Of a stretch of 64,000 nucleotides of DNA, positions 60,885-64,000 are shown in pieces. The translations under genes were made by a program, and so were the position numbers. Source of the stretch: Burkholderia anthina (GTDB lineage: Bacteria > Pseudomonadota > Gammaproteobacteria > Burkholderiales > Burkholderiaceae); the NCBI RefSeq assembly GCF_902498995.1, contig NZ_CABVLY010000021.1, forward strand, positions 62,001-126,000, read 5' to 3'. Below the pieces are notes generated by a model, which searched no databases, was not told where the DNA came from, and worked only from the letters and a program-made list of their open reading frames with translations. Positions within the stretch are counted from its first letter, which is position 1; each line of letters starts with the position of its first letter.

Positions 60885-61510
60885 GCGCGGTCTCCATGGT
60901 TGGCGAACAACGGATAGCCCGCGGCGCGCAGCATTCGCGTGAGCGCGATCAGCGGCAGGCCGACGAGCGCGGTGGGATCGTCGGAGTCGATCGCGTCGAG
61001 CAACGCGATGCCGAGCCCTTCGGATTTTGCGCTGCCGGCGACGTCGTACGGCGTTTCCGCGTGGAGATACGCATCGAGTTCGGTTTCGGGCAGCGAGCGA
61101 AAGCGCACGTGCGTGACGACGTCCTCGGTTTGCGTCTCGCCGGTGCGGCTGTCGTACAGGCTGAGCGCGCTGTGGAACTCGACATCGCGGCCCTGCATCG
61201 ACATCAGTTGCGCGAGTGCGCGCTCGTGCGTGCCGGGCTTGCCGATCTGCAGTCCGTCGAACGTCGCGACCTGGTCCGATCCGATCACGAGCACGCCGTC
61301 CGGCGCGTCGATCGTCGCGGCGACGGCGCGCGCCTTCGCTCCGGCGAGGCGCAGCGCGGTCGCGGCCGGCGTCTCGCCGGCGAGCGGGGTTTCGTCGAGA
61401 TCGGGCGACACGACGTCGAACGGCACGCCGAGGCGCTCGAGGAGCGCGCGGCGGTATCGGGAACTGGAGGCAAGAATCAGCCGCGGCGGGCGGCAAACGG
61501 TATCCGGCAT
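60881..61510 (-). CDS. yceF: Maf family nucleotide pyrophosphatase (YceF-like)
   Basis: 209 residues. It starts RLILASSSRYRRALLERLG, the Maf signature with conserved Ser and Arg, then SPDLDETPLAGETPAATALRLA and VLVIGSDQVATFDGLQIGKPG. YceF-type Maf proteins hydrolyse 7-methyl-GTP, while other Maf act on dTTP/UTP. Proximity to yceD-rpmF supports the YceF assignment. Divergent from yceD; coupled to the RsmI-like gene. Confidence 0.9.
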   Translation of the reverse strand: MPDTVCRPPRLILASSSRYRRALLERLGVPFDVVSPDLDETPLAGETPAATALRLAGAKARAVAATIDAPDGVLVIGSDQVATFDGLQIGKPGTHERALAQLMSMQGRDVEFHSALSLYDSRTGETQTEDVVTHVRFRSLPETELDAYLHAETPYDVAGSAKSEGLGIALLDAIDSDDPTALVGLPLIALTRMLRAAGYPLFANHGDRA

Positions 61511-61573
61511 GGTGGGTTGGGTCGGTGAGTCGTCAGGTATGGTGCGGCGTTGCGCGGACGCAAGCTTAAGTGA

Positions 61574-61602
61574 TTGACCGCAAAAGGTAAAACAGGTATG
61601 CT
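61574..61602 (+). promoter_or_regulatory. Promoter upstream of yceD-rpmF
   Basis: TTGACC (61574-61579), 17-base spacer, TATGCT (61597-61602). A start near 61609 leaves a leader of about 160 bases before yceD. Confidence 0.7.
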
Positions 61603-61770
61603 TTCCCGCTTTTCGTCGGCAGGCTTTCGTTGTGGTGGCGCCTGCCGGGTCTTCGGAAGTAAAGTACGAACCGTGCGCGGCGGTATATCACCCAGATGAG
61701 CACCCAGGTGAGCGCGTACGCGAGCGGTGCCAAGCCGGATCCGCAAGTCAGCCTGTAGGCAGGAGCGCAT

Positions 61771-62406
61771 ATGAACACTTCTTCTGGCAAGCCTGCGGCA
61801 TCGCTTGATCCGCACGCGGTCGACCTGTTCGAATTCGCCCGCAGCGGGCGGCAGGCAGCAGGCGCGGTGCGTCTTTCGCAACTGCCGCGCATGTTAAACG
61901 AAGTGCCGGCGGACGCGCCAGATCGCGACACGGTCTTCACGTGGCAGGCCGAGGGGTTCACCCAGAAGGAACTGCAGGACGACGGCGCCGATGGGCAGCA
62001 GCCGTATCTGCGCCTTGCGGTGCACGGCCATGCATGGCTCACGTGCCAGCGCTGCATGACTCCGTACGACCAGACGTTCGACGTCGACATGACGTACCGG
62101 GTCGTCGCGACCGAAGAAGAAGCTGAAGAATTTCCGCTCGACGACGATGAAGCCGATGTGATCGTGGGCTCTCGCCAGTTCGATCTCGTCGACTTGATCG
62201 AAGAGGAATTGCTGCTTTCGTTGCCGCTCGTGCCCAAGCACGAGGTTTGCCCGGCAGTTCACGAAAGCCTCGTGTCGGGTGCGAGCGGTCCTTTGGAAGA
62301 CGCGGACGATGAGTCCGGGGAAGCCGGGGACGAAGGCAAACGGCCGAATCCGTTCGCAGCGCTGGAAGCGTTGAAGAAGGACGGGGACGGCAGCAAGAAA
62401 CACTAA
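61771..62406 (+). CDS. yceD: DUF177/YceD family protein, 23S rRNA accumulation protein
   Basis: 211 residues from ATG 61771 (GGAG ribosome site). The DUF177 region has LAVHGHAWLTCQRCMTPYDQ (the CxRC motif) and FPLDDDEADVIVGSRQFDLVDLIEEELLLSLPLVPKHEVC (quoted in short blocks: EADVIVGSRQFDLVDLIEEE and LPLVPKHEVC). YceD is needed for normal 23S rRNA levels in bacteria and plants. It is cotranscribed or closely linked with rpmF. Confidence 0.93.
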   Translation: MNTSSGKPAASLDPHAVDLFEFARSGRQAAGAVRLSQLPRMLNEVPADAPDRDTVFTWQAEGFTQKELQDDGADGQQPYLRLAVHGHAWLTCQRCMTPYDQTFDVDMTYRVVATEEEAEEFPLDDDEADVIVGSRQFDLVDLIEEELLLSLPLVPKHEVCPAVHESLVSGASGPLEDADDESGEAGDEGKRPNPFAALEALKKDGDGSKKH

Positions 62407-62503
62407 GCAGTTGTGGCGCGGGAAGGCGTAGGGCTTTGGGCCAGGGTAGTTAAGCGCCGGATCGGGCTGTGTTAGAATCCGGAAAATTATTTAGGAGTTA
62501 GTC

Positions 62504-62683
62504 ATGGCAGTCCAGCAAAACAAGAAGTCGCCGTCGAAGCGCGGCATGCATCGTTCGCACGATTTCCTGACGGCGTCGCCGCTGGCAGTCGAGCCGAGCA
62601 CGGGTGAAGTGCATCTGCGTCACCACGTCAGCCCGAACGGCTACTATCGCGGCAAGAAAGTCGTCAAGACGAAGAACGACTAA
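62504..62683 (+). CDS. rpmF: 50S ribosomal protein bL32
   Basis: 59 residues with a strong ribosome site (TTAGGAGTTAG). MAVQQNKKSPSKRGMHRSHD is the typical N-terminus, and HHVSPNGYYRGKKVV closes the protein. A TAGAAT box at 62473-62478 suggests an extra promoter in the 97-base gap after yceD. The cysteine pairs of zinc-type L32 are absent, so this is the zinc-free form. It is followed by a terminator before plsX. Confidence 0.96.
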   Translation: MAVQQNKKSPSKRGMHRSHDFLTASPLAVEPSTGEVHLRHHVSPNGYYRGKKVVKTKND

Positions 62684-62766
62684 GCGTCAAGTCACGCGTT
62701 GCGCGCTACGATTCGCCGTTCGCGTGACAACTGGTTCGCTTGACACTTTCCTGGCTCAACAAAAAG

Positions 62767-62790
62767 GCGGCATTCAACTGCCGCTTTTTT
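62767..62790 (+). terminator. Terminator or attenuator between rpmF and plsX
   Basis: GCGGCA (62767-62772) / TGCCGC (62779-62784), six-base loop, then six T. It leaves plsX only 24 bases downstream, so it is likely partly read through. Confidence 0.75.
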
Positions 62791-62813
62791 GTGCCTGAAA
62801 TTCGTCGCATTCC

Positions 62814-63920
62814 ATGACCGTAAAGCTCACAATCGATTGCATGGGAGGCGACCACGGCCCGTCCGTGACCGTTCCCGCGGCAGTCAAGTTCGTCCGCGCG
62901 CATCCCGATGCGCACCTGATGCTCGTCGGCATCGAAAGCGCGATTCGCGCTCAGCTGAAAAAGCTGAAAGCCCTCGACGATCCCGCGCTGACCATCGTGC
63001 CCGCCACAGAAGTCGTGGCGATGGACGACCCTGTCGAAGTGGCGCTGCGCAAGAAGAAAGATTCTTCGATGCGCGTCGCGCTCAACCACGTCAAGGATGG
63101 CGCGGCCCAGGCCTGTATTTCCGCCGGCAACACCGGTGCGCTGATGGCCGTTTCCCGCTATGTGCTCAAGACGCTGCCCGGCATCGAGCGGCCCGCGATC
63201 GCGTTCGCTTTGCCGAACCCGACCGGCTACACGATGATGCTGGACCTCGGCGCGAACGTCGACTGCGAGCCGCAGCATCTGCTGCAGTTCGCGGAGATGG
63301 GGCATGCGCTCGTCGCCGCGCTCGAAGGCAAGGAGCGTCCGACGATCGGCCTCTTGAACATCGGCGAAGAGGTCATCAAGGGCAACGAGACGATCAAGCG
63401 CGCAGGCGAGCTGCTGCGTGCCAGCACGCTGAATTTCCGCGGCAACGTCGAAGGCAACGACATCTACAAGGGCACGGTCGACGTGATCGTCTGCGACGGC
63501 TTCGTCGGCAACGTCGCGCTGAAGACGTCCGAGGGGCTCGCGCAGATGCTGTCCGACATCATCCGCGAGGAGTTCGGCCGTTCGCTGATGTCGAAGTTCA
63601 TGGCGCTGCTCGCGCTGCCGGTGCTGATGCGTTTCAAGAAGCGCGTCGACCACCGCCAGTACAACGGCGCGGCGCTCCTGGGGCTGAAGAGTCTCGTGAT
63701 CAAAAGCCACGGTTCGGCCGATGCCTACGCGTTTGAGTGGGCGATCAAACGCGGGTATGATGCCGTCAAAAACGGCGTGCTGGAGCGCCTCACGCGCGCG
63801 ATGGCGGATAATTCGGCGTCGCTCGGCGACGGCGAACACGACGCGGGCGGCGCGGGCCAGACGAGCCCGGCCGCAGGCCATCACGCCGAACCTTCCGCTG
63901 CGCAATCCTCTAAAGCATAA
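62814..63920 (+). CDS. plsX: Phosphate acyltransferase PlsX
   Basis: 368 residues. Landmarks are KLTIDCMGGDHGPSVTVPAA at the start, ACISAGNTGALMAVSRYVL, LLNIGEEVIKGNETIKRA and VIVCDGFVGNVALKTSEGLA. It makes acyl-phosphate from acyl-ACP for phospholipid synthesis by PlsY/PlsC. A disordered tail of about 35 residues (Gly/Ala/His/Ser-rich) ends the protein. The fabH start follows immediately. Confidence 0.96.
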   Translation: MTVKLTIDCMGGDHGPSVTVPAAVKFVRAHPDAHLMLVGIESAIRAQLKKLKALDDPALTIVPATEVVAMDDPVEVALRKKKDSSMRVALNHVKDGAAQACISAGNTGALMAVSRYVLKTLPGIERPAIAFALPNPTGYTMMLDLGANVDCEPQHLLQFAEMGHALVAALEGKERPTIGLLNIGEEVIKGNETIKRAGELLRASTLNFRGNVEGNDIYKGTVDVIVCDGFVGNVALKTSEGLAQMLSDIIREEFGRSLMSKFMALLALPVLMRFKKRVDHRQYNGAALLGLKSLVIKSHGSADAYAFEWAIKRGYDAVKNGVLERLTRAMADNSASLGDGEHDAGGAGQTSPAAGHHAEPSAAQSSKA

Positions 63921-64000
63921 ATGGCCCAATCGACTCTCTATTCCCGCGTGCTCGGCACGGGCAGCTACCTGCCGCCCGACCGCGTCACGAACCAGCAGTT
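63921..64000 (+). CDS. fabH: 3-oxoacyl-ACP synthase III, N-terminal fragment (cut by window end)
   Basis: Only the first 26 codons are present. They read MAQSTLYSRVLGTGSYLPPD then RVTNQQ, which is the FabH N-terminus (GTGSYLP motif). The start directly follows the plsX stop, the classic plsX-fabH arrangement. FabH starts fatty-acid synthesis by condensing acetyl-CoA with malonyl-ACP. Confidence 0.9.
   Translation, partial: MAQSTLYSRVLGTGSYLPPDRVTNQQ

Overview
The window is GC-rich (roughly two thirds G+C), densely coding chromosomal DNA. Gene content, gene order and codon use point to a betaproteobacterium of the genus Burkholderia, most likely the B. cepacia complex. The signs are the rpsP-rimM-trmD-rplS cluster, the yceD-rpmF-plsX-fabH cluster, a 1048-residue RNase E, metNIQ, and the FdxA-type ferredoxin. 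I see no phage, plasmid, insertion-sequence or CRISPR features. The assignment is inference from recognised protein families, not from a database search.

Layout. 1-10 kb: end of hldD (LPS heptose epimerase), a ComEA-like DNA-binding protein, cysM, mltB, an HDAC-family deacetylase, an alpha/beta hydrolase, the methionine importer metNIQ and etfBA. 10-17.8 kb: dadA divergent from an Lrp-type regulator, a PA0069-type radical SAM gene under a near-perfect LexA box, a TM2 protein, a secreted sugar dehydrogenase-like protein, then rpsP-rimM-trmD-rplS. 17.8-29.8 kb: Nudix CoA pyrophosphatase, CobD/CbiB-like membrane protein, a DUF2007-like protein, rsgA, a Ste24-type protease, orn, mog, yjgA/darP, pmbA, folA, a small secreted protein, a sigma-54 activator with a VpsR-like N-terminus, and thyA. 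29.8-42.3 kb: a large FecR/proline-rich secreted protein, an ArsR-like regulator, a porin-like mini-ORF, a thioesterase, fumC, a MATE exporter, an S4 protein, an Ala/Lys/His-rich secreted protein, an unknown 259-residue protein, azlCD with an AraC regulator, creA, and two tandem identical tRNA-Asn genes. 42.3-53.1 kb: fdxA, pncB, lutC, nhaD, a 2-hydroxyacid dehydrogenase, rmuC, a GNAT/membrane-protein pair, and the molybdenum cofactor run moaA, mobA, moeA. 53.1-64 kb: rne with a long structured leader, divergent rluC-gph-Rieske-sppA, an RsmI-like methyltransferase with maf, and yceD-rpmF-plsX-fabH (fabH cut by the window end).

Functional themes. Translation and RNA metabolism are prominent (rpsP, rimM, trmD, rplS, rsgA, orn, yjgA, rne, rluC, rpmF, tRNA-Asn). 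So are sulfur/methionine supply, folate and thymidylate synthesis, Moco synthesis, NAD salvage and central metabolism. Many convergent neighbours share perfect bidirectional hairpin terminators. The most distinctive regulatory signal is the LexA box embedded in a 40-bp inverted repeat and overlapping a consensus-like promoter at 12.3 kb. It predicts SOS control of an uncharacterised radical SAM enzyme. Most of the window is ordinary core genome, and I found no convincing novel multi-gene system.
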